A stretch of 17,484 bases of DNA from JAZLIC01 sp045617225 (GCA_045617225.1 JAZLIC010000078.1:1-17484); one strand, 5' to 3'. Counted from the first letter of the stretch, positions 7,641 through 15,277 are shown. The notes: a model not told the origin generated them from the letters alone. Made by a program: numbers and translations.

Positions 7641-8213
7641 ATGATTGAGATTTCCGAGATAAAAACTTATCTTAAAAGCAATTTGAGCGAAAGACGCTAT
7701 CTGCACTCGTTCGGCGTAGCGGAGGAAGCCGAAAAGTTGGCGAATACCTATGGCGCAGATGCTGAAAAAGCTTATATTGCAGGCTTGGTGCATGATTGCG
7801 CAAAGGAGTTCAGTGCAGATAAAATGTTAAGCCTTTTTGAGAAGTACGGCGGTCAAGCAGATGAAATTATGAAGGCTATGCCAAATCTTCTGCACGGCCC
7901 TTTGGGTGCATATTTTGCAAAAGATGTCTTTAAGATAGAAGGTGCAGATATTTTTGATGCCATATACTATCACACGACGGGAAAAGCGGATATGCCTTTG
8001 CTTACCAAGATTGTGTATATTGCGGATTATATAGAGCCAAATCGCACATATGACGGCGTTGAAGAACTTAAAGAACTTGCGTACAGAGATATAGATAAAG
8101 CCATTGTTTTTGGAATTGATTTTACTATACAGTCACTTATAAACAGAAAGTTGCCGATACATTTAGATACAGTGTCGGCACGCAACTTTTTAATAAGCAG
8201 TCAGGAGAAATAA
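7641..8213 (+). CDS. yqeK: YqeK, HD-domain diadenosine tetraphosphate hydrolase
   Basis: HD-superfamily metal-dependent hydrolase; characterised YqeK proteins cleave Ap4A symmetrically to two ADP, limiting this stress-linked dinucleotide. The 190 residues carry the expected metal ligands His22 (RYLHSFGV), His51-Asp52 (GLVHDCAKE), His85 (LLHGPLGA), His111 (YYHTTGK) and Asp129 (IVYIADYIEPNR). GGAG precedes ATG 7641. The arrangement nadD-yqeK is near universal in Firmicutes. A 177-base structured gap separates it from the LCP gene. Confidence 0.94.
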   Translation: MIEISEIKTYLKSNLSERRYLHSFGVAEEAEKLANTYGADAEKAYIAGLVHDCAKEFSADKMLSLFEKYGGQADEIMKAMPNLLHGPLGAYFAKDVFKIEGADIFDAIYYHTTGKADMPLLTKIVYIADYIEPNRTYDGVEELKELAYRDIDKAIVFGIDFTIQSLINRKLPIHLDTVSARNFLISSQEK

Positions 8214-8257
8214 CGCGAAAGTTCCTTTCCTGTTATTGCCTCCGGCGGATTTATATT

Positions 8258-8302
8258 GCGCGTGCGAAATTTTCCTCGATAAACTCGGAAACGCACGTGC
8301 GC
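8258..8302 (+). other. Imperfect long hairpin
   Basis: GCGC (8258-8261) pairs with GCGC (8299-8302), GTGCG (8262-8266) with CGCAC (8292-8296), and TTTCC (8271-8275) with GGAAA (8287-8291). That gives 14 pairs, interrupted by a two-base bulge on the right and AAAT on the left, closed by an 11-base loop. No T-run follows, so it is not itself a terminator. Confidence 0.6.
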
Positions 8303-8306
8303 GATT

Positions 8307-8347
8307 AATCTCTTGTCATTCCTTGCTACGCGGTTAAGAGATTTTTT
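8307..8347 (+). terminator. Terminator-like hairpin inside the yqeK-LCP gap
   Basis: AATCTCTT (8307-8314) and AAGAGATT (8336-8343) form a perfect 8-bp stem with a 21-base loop, and the T-run TTTTTT (8342-8347) follows. The long loop and AU-rich stem make it weak by free-energy standards. If active, it would cut expression of the LCP gene, rsfS and leuS from upstream promoters unless antiterminated. Confidence 0.4.
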
Positions 8348-8390
8348 ATTACTGTTTGTGCCGGCGCGTAGTGGCGGAATGGAGATTAAT

Positions 8391-9578
8391 ATGAAGATAA
8401 AATCACCGCTTAGATTTTGTATTTTTATTCTTACTATTTTGATTATAATATGGATGTGTTTTAATTTTGCCGTTGCACTGAAAACAGGACAGAGGTTTAG
8501 TTTTTTTGGAAATTTTTCCGGTGATAAAGGAGTAGAAACTTTTGTTGTTGCAGGCGTTGACGCAGACGGCTATCGCACAGACCTTATCCTTTTATGTCAG
8601 GTTAAAAGCGGCAGTAAAACCGTGAACATTTTGCAGATACCGAGAGATACCAAAGTGGATAATCACCGAAATGATAAAAAGATAAATTCTGCATATTATT
8701 CAGGAACTGACGTTATGTTAGACGAGATATATCAGGTAACAGGTATAAAAGCTGAAAAGACCGTGATAGTATCATTTGAGGCATTTAAAGAGCTTGTGGA
8801 TTCGGTTGGCGGCGTAAAGGTGACCGTCCCAATCAGAATGAAGTATTCTGACCCTGTACAGGGACTCGAAATTGATTTGCAGGCAGGCGAGCAGGTTTTA
8901 GACGGAGAACACGCAGAAATGTATATGCGTTATCGTAAAGGCAATGACGGCAGCGGCTATCCTGATGGTGACGTAGGAAGAATGAAGGCACAGAAGGAAT
9001 TTTATGCCGCAGTTGCGGACAAGCTTTTGTCACCAATGTCAATCTTTAAGGCACCGCAGATTTACGGCGCAATAAGCAAAAATGTTGAAACCGATTTCTC
9101 CGGCGGAGAAATTTGGGGTATGATGTTTAAAATGCTTGGTATAAGAAGTGACGATGTGAAAATCTTTACTATTCCCGGAGAAGGCAGATACATAGGTGGA
9201 GGCTCTTATTTTGTCCCTGATAAAGCGGAGCTTAAACGCATTGTTGACGAGAATTTTAATTCAGACAACACTTCTTCGCCAAAAAGAGAAAAGCGTTCTG
9301 CAAGAAAAAAGAAAACCGATAAAGTAAAAGTTATAGTCGCAGATGCGAGTGGTAAAAATATGAACGAAGCTGTCAAAAAAGTTTTAGAAGATAGAGGCTT
9401 TGAAGTTGTTTCGTGTGTGACATGGGCAGAAAAGCGTTCTGCGTCAAGCTTGATAGAGTATACCGAAAATTCGGCAAGTGAGATAAAAAAACATTTTAAA
9501 GCACTTCCTGTTTCGGAAAGTAAAGATAACTCCGAGGCGGATGTTATGTTTATAATCGGAAAAGATTTTGAAATTTAG
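8391..9578 (+). CDS. LytR-CpsA-Psr (LCP) family protein with LytR C-terminal domain
   Basis: LCP enzymes attach wall teichoic acids or capsule-type glycopolymers from polyprenyl-phosphate carriers to peptidoglycan on the outer face of the membrane. ATG 8391 gives 395 residues, with TGGAG 6 bases upstream; an upstream in-frame start at 8313 would add 26 residues without a ribosome-binding site and shift the membrane segment inward. There is one N-terminal transmembrane helix (~8-30). The LCP core carries R62-T-D64 (YRTDLILL), IPRD (83-86), Arg180 and Arg182, and GDVGRMKAQ (193-201). A basic linker (~297-311) precedes a LytR_C domain (~311-395). It is followed by rsfS after 14 bases. The polymer substrate cannot be told. 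Confidence 0.93.
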   Translation: MKIKSPLRFCIFILTILIIIWMCFNFAVALKTGQRFSFFGNFSGDKGVETFVVAGVDADGYRTDLILLCQVKSGSKTVNILQIPRDTKVDNHRNDKKINSAYYSGTDVMLDEIYQVTGIKAEKTVIVSFEAFKELVDSVGGVKVTVPIRMKYSDPVQGLEIDLQAGEQVLDGEHAEMYMRYRKGNDGSGYPDGDVGRMKAQKEFYAAVADKLLSPMSIFKAPQIYGAISKNVETDFSGGEIWGMMFKMLGIRSDDVKIFTIPGEGRYIGGGSYFVPDKAELKRIVDENFNSDNTSSPKREKRSARKKKTDKVKVIVADASGKNMNEAVKKVLEDRGFEVVSCVTWAEKRSASSLIEYTENSASEIKKHFKALPVSESKDNSEADVMFIIGKDFEI

Positions 9579-9592
9579 TGTGAGGTAGATTT

Positions 9593-9952
9593 ATGGCATC
9601 TGAAAATTTAATTGTAAATAAAATTGTTGAAATATTAGACAAGAAAAAGGGAAAAGATATAGAAGTGTTGGACCTTAGAGGACTTACCACATTGACGGAA
9701 TATTTTGTGATTGTAACCGGCGGCTCCGATACACAGGTTCAGGCACTTTGCGACAATGTAGAGGAAGAACTTGAAAAGGAAGGCGTTTTCGCAATAAATA
9801 AAGAAGGTTATCGTAGTGCACAATGGGTTTTACTTGGATATGATGATGTTATACTGCATATATTCAAGCAAGAGCCGCGTGACTTTTATGGACTTAATCA
9901 TGTTTGGCAGGACGCTAAAAAGATTGATATAAGCGACATTTTAACAGATTGA
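9593..9952 (+). CDS. rsfS: Ribosome silencing factor RsfS
   Basis: RsfS (YbeB/Iojap) binds uL14 on the 50S subunit and blocks subunit joining when nutrients are short. The 119 residues show the family core: LTTLTEYFVIVTGGSDTQVQ, then EGYRSAQWVLLGYDDVILHIF and the characteristic end RDFYGLNHVWQDA. A GAGG Shine-Dalgarno overlaps the end of the LCP gene region and ATG 9593 is at normal spacing. The arrangement LCP-rsfS-leuS is common in Clostridia. Confidence 0.97.
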   Translation: MASENLIVNKIVEILDKKKGKDIEVLDLRGLTTLTEYFVIVTGGSDTQVQALCDNVEEELEKEGVFAINKEGYRSAQWVLLGYDDVILHIFKQEPRDFYGLNHVWQDAKKIDISDILTD

Positions 9953-9974
9953 TTTGTAATATGGGAGGATATAT

Positions 9975-12449
9975 ATGAAATACGATTTTAAGGAAATTGA
10001 GGCAAAATGGCAAAAACATTGGGCTGATACTTCTGCGTTTAAAACTGACGAAGAAAGTGATAAACCGAAATATTATGCTCTTGAAATGTTCCCGTATCCG
10101 TCAGGAAATTTACATATGGGACATGTGCGCAACTATTCAATCGGTGATGTTTTGGCGCGCTATAAAAAGATGCACGGATATAATGTCCTTCATCCGATGG
10201 GCTGGGATTCGTTCGGCTTGCCGGCAGAGAACGCAGCTATAAAGAACGGAACACCGCCTGCTGATTGGACTTGGTCAAATATTGATAATATGCGTGAGCA
10301 ACTTAAAAGTCTTGGACTCAGTTACGATTGGGACAGGGAGGTTGCAACCGCTAAGCCTGATTACTATAAGTTTACACAGTGGATGTTTTTAACTCTTTAC
10401 AAAAACGGTTTGGCATATAAAAAGAAGTCGTATGTAAATTGGTGTCCTTCATGTCAGACAGTTCTTGCAAATGAGCAGGTTGTTAACGGAAAGTGTGAGC
10501 GTTGTAAAACCGAAGTCGGTAAAAAGGACCTTGAGCAGTGGTTCTTTAAGATTACCGATTATGCGCAACGCCTTTTAGACGATATTGATACCTTAAAGGG
10601 GTGGCCGGATAAGGTAAAGGCAATGCAGTCAAATTGGATTGGCAGAAGCGAAGGCGCAGAAATTGACTTTAAAATTGACGGAAGCGATAAGACACTTACT
10701 GTATATACAACACGCCCTGATACAATTTTTGGTGTATCATATATGGTTATTGCACCTGAACATCCCGTTGTCGATGAACTTATTTCAGGTAAGCCGGAAG
10801 AAGCAAAGTGCCGTGAGTTTATTAAAAAAGTTCAGGGGCAGAGCGAAATTATGCGTTCTGCAACCGATACAGAGAAGGAAGGCGCTTTCACCGGCACTTA
10901 TGTGATAAATCCGTTTAACGGAGAGAAGATACCGCTCTATCTTGCAAATTATGTATTTTTGGATTACGGTACAGGTATCGTTATGGGCGTGCCTGCACAC
11001 GACCAGCGTGATTTTGATTTTGCAAAGAAGTATAATTTGCCTATCCGCATTGTTATTCAGCCTGAGGGCAAGAATATGAAGTATGAGGATATGACTGAGG
11101 CTTTTGCGGCAGAAGGAATTATGGAAAACTCAGGTGAGTTTAACGGCCTTAATAATAAAGAGGCGTTAAAGAAAATGATTGCCTATGCAGAGGATAAGGG
11201 CATAGGTGTGAAGAAGGTTAATTTTAGGCTTCGTGATTGGCTTATTTCAAGACAGAGATATTGGGGTGCGCCAATTCCTATTATATATTGTGACAAGTGC
11301 GGAGAGGTACCCGTACCTGAGAGCGACCTCCCTGTTATGCTTCCTGAAAATGTTAAGTTTACGGGACAAGGTAAATCACCGCTTAGTGAATGCGAGGACT
11401 TCGTTAATACAACCTGTCCTAAGTGCGGCGGTCACGCAGTTCGTGAGATAGATACTATGGACACATTTGTATGTTCATCATGGTATTATCTCCGTTACTG
11501 TGACCCACATAATAAGGATTTGCCGTTTGCAAGGGACAAGGCTGATTATTGGATGAGTGTTGACCAGTATGTAGGCGGTGTTGAACACGCAATACTTCAC
11601 CTTTTATATGCAAGATTTTTCACAAAGGTACTTAGTGATTTGGGATATTTGTCTGCAAGCGAGCCTTTTGCAAATCTTTTGACACAAGGTATGGTTTTAA
11701 AAGATGGCGGAAAGATGTCAAAGTCAGTAGGTAATGTGGTAAGCCCTGAGGAAATTATCAGTAAGTACGGCGCCGATACTGCAAGATTGTTTATTTTATT
11801 TGCGGCACCGCCGGAGCGTGACCTTGATTGGAATGATACTGCCGTTGAAGGGGCATATCGTTTCTTAAATCGTGTATGGCGTGCAGTGGAAGAATTAAAG
11901 CCGTATATCAAAGATGAAAAGGTTGACCAAAAATCGTTAAATGATAATGAAAAGAAGCTTCGTCTCGCAGTACACGCAAGTATTAAGAAGGTTACAGATG
12001 ACTGTGAGAGATTTAGCTTTAACACAGCTATCAGTTCGATTATGGAGCTTGTAAACGCTGTTTATGCTTATAAAGAAAAGGTGTCAACAGAAGATTATAA
12101 CGGTGGTTTAATCCGTGAAGCAATAGAGAGTACAGTTCTTTTACTCTCGCCGTTTGTGCCGCACATTACTTCTGAAATGTGGGAAATCCTCACAGGAAAC
12201 GATGTAGCGGTTCAACCGTGGCCAAAGTATGATGAAGATGCTTTGACGGTAAATGAGGTTGAAATTGTACTTCAAATCAACGGTAAAATACGTGATAAGA
12301 TGATGATTGCACCTGATTTAAAGCCAAATGAGATGCAGGAAATTGCACTTCAAAATGAGCGTGTGCTTGAATTGATTGACGGAATGGAAGTAGTAAAAGT
12401 TATTGCCGTTCCAAATAAGCTTATCAATATAGTTGTAAAACCTAAATAA
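9975..12449 (+). CDS. leuS: Leucyl-tRNA synthetase
   Basis: Class I synthetase that charges tRNA-Leu. At 824 residues it is of normal bacterial size. The ATP-binding HMGH is at residues 47-50 (FPYPSGNLHMGHVRNYSIGD) and KMSKS at 580-584 (GGKMSKSVGN). A zinc-ribbon insertion has CPSC and CERC (~156-176). The CP1 editing domain shows TTRPDT and GTGIVMGVPAHDQRD, including the aspartate that recognises the amino group, so post-transfer editing should be active. The C-terminal anticodon-binding domain and the tail domain (VLQINGKIRDK) are present. GGGAGG precedes ATG 9975. The 22-base gap leaves no room for a T-box leader, so any leucine control would act further upstream. A strong terminator follows. 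Confidence 0.98.
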   Translation: MKYDFKEIEAKWQKHWADTSAFKTDEESDKPKYYALEMFPYPSGNLHMGHVRNYSIGDVLARYKKMHGYNVLHPMGWDSFGLPAENAAIKNGTPPADWTWSNIDNMREQLKSLGLSYDWDREVATAKPDYYKFTQWMFLTLYKNGLAYKKKSYVNWCPSCQTVLANEQVVNGKCERCKTEVGKKDLEQWFFKITDYAQRLLDDIDTLKGWPDKVKAMQSNWIGRSEGAEIDFKIDGSDKTLTVYTTRPDTIFGVSYMVIAPEHPVVDELISGKPEEAKCREFIKKVQGQSEIMRSATDTEKEGAFTGTYVINPFNGEKIPLYLANYVFLDYGTGIVMGVPAHDQRDFDFAKKYNLPIRIVIQPEGKNMKYEDMTEAFAAEGIMENSGEFNGLNNKEALKKMIAYAEDKGIGVKKVNFRLRDWLISRQRYWGAPIPIIYCDKCGEVPVPESDLPVMLPENVKFTGQGKSPLSECEDFVNTTCPKCGGHAVREIDTMDTFVCSSWYYLRYCDPHNKDLPFARDKADYWMSVDQYVGGVEHAILHLLYARFFTKVLSDLGYLSASEPFANLLTQGMVLKDGGKMSKSVGNVVSPEEIISKYGADTARLFILFAAPPERDLDWNDTAVEGAYRFLNRVWRAVEELKPYIKDEKVDQKSLNDNEKKLRLAVHASIKKVTDDCERFSFNTAISSIMELVNAVYAYKEKVSTEDYNGGLIREAIESTVLLLSPFVPHITSEMWEILTGNDVAVQPWPKYDEDALTVNEVEIVLQINGKIRDKMMIAPDLKPNEMQEIALQNERVLELIDGMEVVKVIAVPNKLINIVVKPK

Positions 12450-12451
12450 TT

Positions 12452-12484
12452 AAAAAACCTCTCGGTTTGACCGAGAGGTTTTTT
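12452..12484. terminator. Strong bidirectional intrinsic terminator
   Basis: A perfect 14-bp stem: AAAAAACCTCTCGG (12452-12465), loop TTTGA, CCGAGAGGTTTTTT (12471-12484). The T-run serves leuS on the plus strand. The A-run on the other side serves the convergent 12516-12788 gene on the minus strand. Confidence 0.95.
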
Positions 12485-12515
12485 ATATAATAGGTAAAAA
12501 TGTTCAGAATTAACA

Positions 12516-12788
12516 TCACATAAGGCTCATATGCTTTACACGGTCATTGACTTCTGCACGCTTTGCATTGTTAAACCTATCAACAGTACCTACCAAGTAA
12601 CCTGTAATTCTGCGAATTCTCTCAAAAGGTACAGGCTCTAATGTGTAAGATGCATCAACATATCCGTCATCACAAACGCTTAAAGTAAGTTCGGTAAGCT
12701 CCATACCCGGATTTTGTTTTTTGATGCGCTGTACATAATAATCAACTTCTTTTGCTCCTAACGTACCATTTTCAATTTTTACTTCCAT
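12516..12788 (-). CDS. Stand-alone NrdD C-terminal (glycyl-radical tail)-like small protein
   Basis: A 90-residue protein. Residues ~56-87 (ERIRRITGYL, then DRFNNAKRAEVNDRVKHM) match, from memory, the end of class III anaerobic ribonucleotide reductases, which read RRVCGYLG...FNAGKQEEVKRRVKHL in E. coli NrdD. Gly63 falls on the glycyl-radical position; the preceding Cys is Thr62. The catalytic barrel and the CxxC zinc pairs of NrdD are absent, and the only cysteine is Cys39. The N-terminal half (residues 1-55) resembles nothing I know. ATG 12788 has AAGGAG 9 bases upstream, and a strong promoter lies further up. The gene is monocistronic, ending at a shared terminator. A spare-part or regulatory role in deoxynucleotide synthesis is inference; a merely degenerate relative is the alternative. 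Confidence 0.7.
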   Translation of the reverse strand: MEVKIENGTLGAKEVDYYVQRIKKQNPGMELTELTLSVCDDGYVDASYTLEPVPFERIRRITGYLVGTVDRFNNAKRAEVNDRVKHMSLM

Positions 12789-12850
12789 AATACTATTCTC
12801 CTTAAATCAATTTGTTTTATTACACACAATGTGAAATTTGCGATAGCTTG

Positions 12851-12878
12851 ATTATACCATAGCAGAAATTTAAGTCAA
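12851..12878 (-). promoter_or_regulatory. Extended -10 sigma-A promoter of the NrdD-tail-like gene
   Basis: Reading the minus strand: TTGACT (12878-12873), a 16-base spacer, then a perfect TATAAT (12856-12851) preceded by TGG, an extended -10. The predicted leader is ~55 bases. This is one of the best-matching promoters in the window, so the small gene is probably well expressed. Confidence 0.8.
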
Positions 12879-12957
12879 TAGTTTTAATGTTACAAATTGA
12901 TTACAAATACTAAATGTGGTGTTTTCTAAAATAAACTTGACTATATATAGAGAAAGC

Positions 12958-12986
12958 CCACTATCCGCAATAACTTGGGATAGTGG
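12958..12986 (-). terminator. Probable terminator of the EF-G-like gene
   Basis: CCACTATCC (12958-12966) pairs perfectly with GGATAGTGG (12978-12986) around an 11-base loop. On the minus strand it lies just after the stop codon of the EF-G-like gene and is followed by GCTTTCTCT, a short imperfect T-run, so termination may be partial. The region from here to 12850 contains nothing else I can support besides the promoter listed. Confidence 0.6.
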
Positions 12987-13001
12987 ACAATAGGGGCTTA
13001 A

Positions 13002-15065
13002 TTACTTATTCTCTGCTGCAATAATCTTTTCAATAACATTGTTTGGTGCTTCTTGATAGCGTTCAAATTCAAACTCAAAGGTGCCTCTTGCTTGTGTCAT
13101 ACTTCTAAGATCAGAAACATAAGTGTGCATTTCTGCCATTGGAATTTCGCCTTCGATTAGTGTAAATCCATCATCTTGCGGAGTCATACCAAGCATCTGA
13201 CCTCTGCGCTTATTTATATCGCCGATAATATCACCGGTAAAGCTATCCGGAACATAAACTTTAAGATGACCGATAGGCTCTAATATAACAGGAGAAGCCT
13301 GCTCCATACCAGCTTTGTATGCGAGGTTTGCGGCAATCTTAAATGCCATTTCAGATGAGTCAACATCGTGATAAGAACCATCAACCAATGTTGCTTTAAG
13401 GCCTGTCATCGGATATCCGGCAAGGACACCGTGCTGCATCGACTCTTGCAGACCTTTTTCAACTGCCGGGAAGTAACCCTTCGGAACGCTTCCGCCAAAG
13501 ATTTTTTCTTCAAATACAAGACCTTGTTCATCTGTCGGCTCAAATTCAATCCAAACATGTCCGTACTGACCGTGTCCGCCGGATTGCTTTTTGTGTTTAC
13601 CTTCAACCTTAACCGCTTTGCGGATTGCTTCACGATAAGGAACACGAGGCTCTTCAAATGATATATCAACGCCGAACTTGCTCTTAAGCTTTGAAACTAT
13701 AACATCAATATGCTGGTCGCCAAGACCTTTAAGTATTTGTTGGTGTGTTTCTTTGTTTGTTTCGAGGATAAATGTCTTATCTTCTTCCATAAGCTTTGTA
13801 AGACCTTGTGCAATTTTATCTTCGTCGCCTTTGGCTTTTGATACAACCGCTAAGGACATATTAGGCTTTGAGAACTCAATTCCCGGAAGCTGAAGCGGAT
13901 GATTAAGACTGCTTAACGTTTCACCTGTGCCTGTCTTGCTGAGTTTTGTAACTGCACCGATATCACCTGCGTTTAAGTGGCTTACCTCAATTTGCTTTTT
14001 ACCCTGCATAACATAAATACTGCCGATTTTTTCGTTAGCGTCAATGTTCATATTATAAACCGTAGTGTCGGCAGTTATAACGCCGGAATAAACACGGAAG
14101 TAAGAAAGCTTACCTACATATGGGTCAGCAACGGTCTTAAATACCAATGCAGAAAGAGGCTCGCTGCTGTCGGCTTTGAGTCTTGAATCGCTGCCGTCTT
14201 TCTTTTTGCCGATTATAAATTCATCTTTTGCGTCAGGAGTCGGGAAGTAAGCGTGTATGGCATTCATCAAAGAAGAAATACCAAGCTTGTTATAGGCACT
14301 TCCGCAGAGAACAGGAACTATATCGCCTGCGCTTACGCCTGTTCTGAGTGCCGAGTACATCTCGGGCAAAGTGAACTCCTCACCTGCGAAGAACTTATCC
14401 ATAAGTTCTTCGGAAGTTTCGGCAACGGCTTCGTTAATCATATCGCGAAGTTCGTTTAAATCATCTTCAAGACCGTCCGGCATTTCTGCGGTAACGGTAC
14501 GGTCGCCGTCAAATTTGCGTGCTTCACGCTCCACAACATTTACAAAGCCTGTGATTTTATCACCTTCACGGATAGGAAGCTGGAAAGGAGCAATTTTCTT
14601 TCCATACTTATCTTTTAACTGTTGAAGAACATTTGCATAGTTTACACGCTCATCATCAACTTTATTTATAAATATAATTCTCGGTATCTTCATATCTTCG
14701 CAGTATTTCCAAGCTTTTTCGGCACCTACTGTCAATCCTGATTTACCGCTTAAAACAATAACGGCTGCATCGGATACACGAAGTGCCTGTTGAACTTCAC
14801 CTACGAAGTCAAAGTATCCCGGGGTATCAATAATATTAAACTTCACGCCGTTCCACTCACAAGCGGCAACGCCGGCACTTATAGAGAACTTACGCTTGAT
14901 TTCCTCGGGTGTGAAGTCCATAACGGTTGTACCTTCTTGTGTACGACCTAAACGGTCAATATTACCCGATGTAAAAAGCATAGCCTCTGCCAATGATGTC
15001 TTACCGGAGTTACCGTGTCCCAAAAGGCAGAAGTTCATAATTTTTGATGTGTCATAAGTTTTCAT
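13002..15065 (-). CDS. Elongation factor G-like GTPase (EF-G2 type)
   Basis: A 687-residue translational-GTPase homologue of the EF-G-like/EF-G2 subfamily, not the housekeeping fusA normally found in the str operon. The order is a GTPase domain with P-loop GHGNSGKTS (16-24), DTPGYFDF (80-87) and NKVD (134-137); domain II; and then domains III-V, including KKQSGGHGQYGHVW, the SYHDVDSSEMAFK segment and DLRSMTQARGTFEFEF. Two hallmark residues differ: the switch II DxPGH histidine is Tyr84, and switch I RGIT reads KFSI (59-62). ATG 15065 has GGAGG 8 bases upstream; an in-frame TTG at 15080 overlaps that site. Its own promoter and terminator make it a single-gene unit. It may act on the ribosome with weak or no GTP hydrolysis; this is inferred. 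Confidence 0.93.
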   Translation of the reverse strand: MKTYDTSKIMNFCLLGHGNSGKTSLAEAMLFTSGNIDRLGRTQEGTTVMDFTPEEIKRKFSISAGVAACEWNGVKFNIIDTPGYFDFVGEVQQALRVSDAAVIVLSGKSGLTVGAEKAWKYCEDMKIPRIIFINKVDDERVNYANVLQQLKDKYGKKIAPFQLPIREGDKITGFVNVVEREARKFDGDRTVTAEMPDGLEDDLNELRDMINEAVAETSEELMDKFFAGEEFTLPEMYSALRTGVSAGDIVPVLCGSAYNKLGISSLMNAIHAYFPTPDAKDEFIIGKKKDGSDSRLKADSSEPLSALVFKTVADPYVGKLSYFRVYSGVITADTTVYNMNIDANEKIGSIYVMQGKKQIEVSHLNAGDIGAVTKLSKTGTGETLSSLNHPLQLPGIEFSKPNMSLAVVSKAKGDEDKIAQGLTKLMEEDKTFILETNKETHQQILKGLGDQHIDVIVSKLKSKFGVDISFEEPRVPYREAIRKAVKVEGKHKKQSGGHGQYGHVWIEFEPTDEQGLVFEEKIFGGSVPKGYFPAVEKGLQESMQHGVLAGYPMTGLKATLVDGSYHDVDSSEMAFKIAANLAYKAGMEQASPVILEPIGHLKVYVPDSFTGDIIGDINKRRGQMLGMTPQDDGFTLIEGEIPMAEMHTYVSDLRSMTQARGTFEFEFERYQEAPNNVIEKIIAAENK

Positions 15066-15090
15066 AAAGCAATCCTCCAATTAAATGAAA

Positions 15091-15111
15091 TACAATACTC
15101 CTACTATTGTA
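15091..15111 (-). promoter_or_regulatory. Inverted repeat over the EF-G-like -10 region
   Basis: TACAATA (15091-15097) and TATTGTA (15105-15111) form a perfect 7-bp dyad with a 7-base spacer. One arm is the -10 box of the minus-strand promoter and the other covers the expected start of transcription. It is well placed for a repressor, though an AT-rich dyad of this size can occur by chance. Confidence 0.4.
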
Positions 15112-15134
15112 ACGCAGATTTTGCGATAAATCAA
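15106..15134 (-). promoter_or_regulatory. Sigma-A promoter of the EF-G-like gene
   Basis: On the minus strand: TTGATT (15134-15129), a 17-base spacer, TACAAT (15111-15106). Leader length to ATG 15065 is about 35 bases. The 212-base divergent gap up to 15277 otherwise shows only AT-rich sequence; no clear sigma-A promoter for the plus-strand gene at 15278 is visible. Confidence 0.7.
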
Positions 15135-15277
15135 CCGAAAACTCCACAAAAGACTGATAGTTTTTTGTGTAATTTTAACGAAAAGTTTGCAAAGATTACA
15201 CGAACAAAAAACAATCAGCGTCATATTATGTTATTGGAAGGCGTAATGCACTTAAAATTTTTAAAGGAGGACATATT

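Larger units (their letters stand above)
8214..8390 (+). other. GC-rich structured intergenic element between yqeK and the LCP gene
   Basis: This 177-base gap lies inside an otherwise tightly packed operon and is visibly richer in G+C (CCTCCGGCGG, GCGCGTGCG, CGCACGTGCGC, CCGGCGCG) than the genes around it. It holds two inverted-repeat structures listed separately. Both strands lack a convincing coding region; the in-frame extension from 8313 into the LCP gene is low in family resemblance and lies within this element. It could be a dispersed repeat that inserted in the operon, or a cis-acting leader RNA. No sigma-A promoter is evident inside it. Confidence 0.5.

Noticed and set aside
8313..8390. 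26-codon N-terminal extension of the LCP protein
   Set aside because: It starts inside a hairpin-rich element, has no ribosome-binding site, and would place a non-family segment before the membrane helix; ATG 8391 has TGGAG at good spacing.
9953..9974. T-box leader for leuS
   Set aside because: The gap is only 22 bases and holds just the Shine-Dalgarno site.
11597..12025. 142-codon minus-strand frame inside leuS
   Set aside because: Antisense to conserved leuS sequence including the KMSKS region, with no motif or start signal of its own.
12825..12833. CACAATGTG palindrome in the leader of the NrdD-tail-like gene, considered as an NrdR box
   Set aside because: Only a single short palindrome downstream of the promoter; it does not fit the longer paired NrdR consensus, so regulation by NrdR is not supported.
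15222..15229. CATATTAT as a sporulation sigma (E or K) -10 element before the cysteine-rich gene
   Set aside because: Only the first half resembles the consensus and the -35 match is a bare AC; too weak to list as a promoter.
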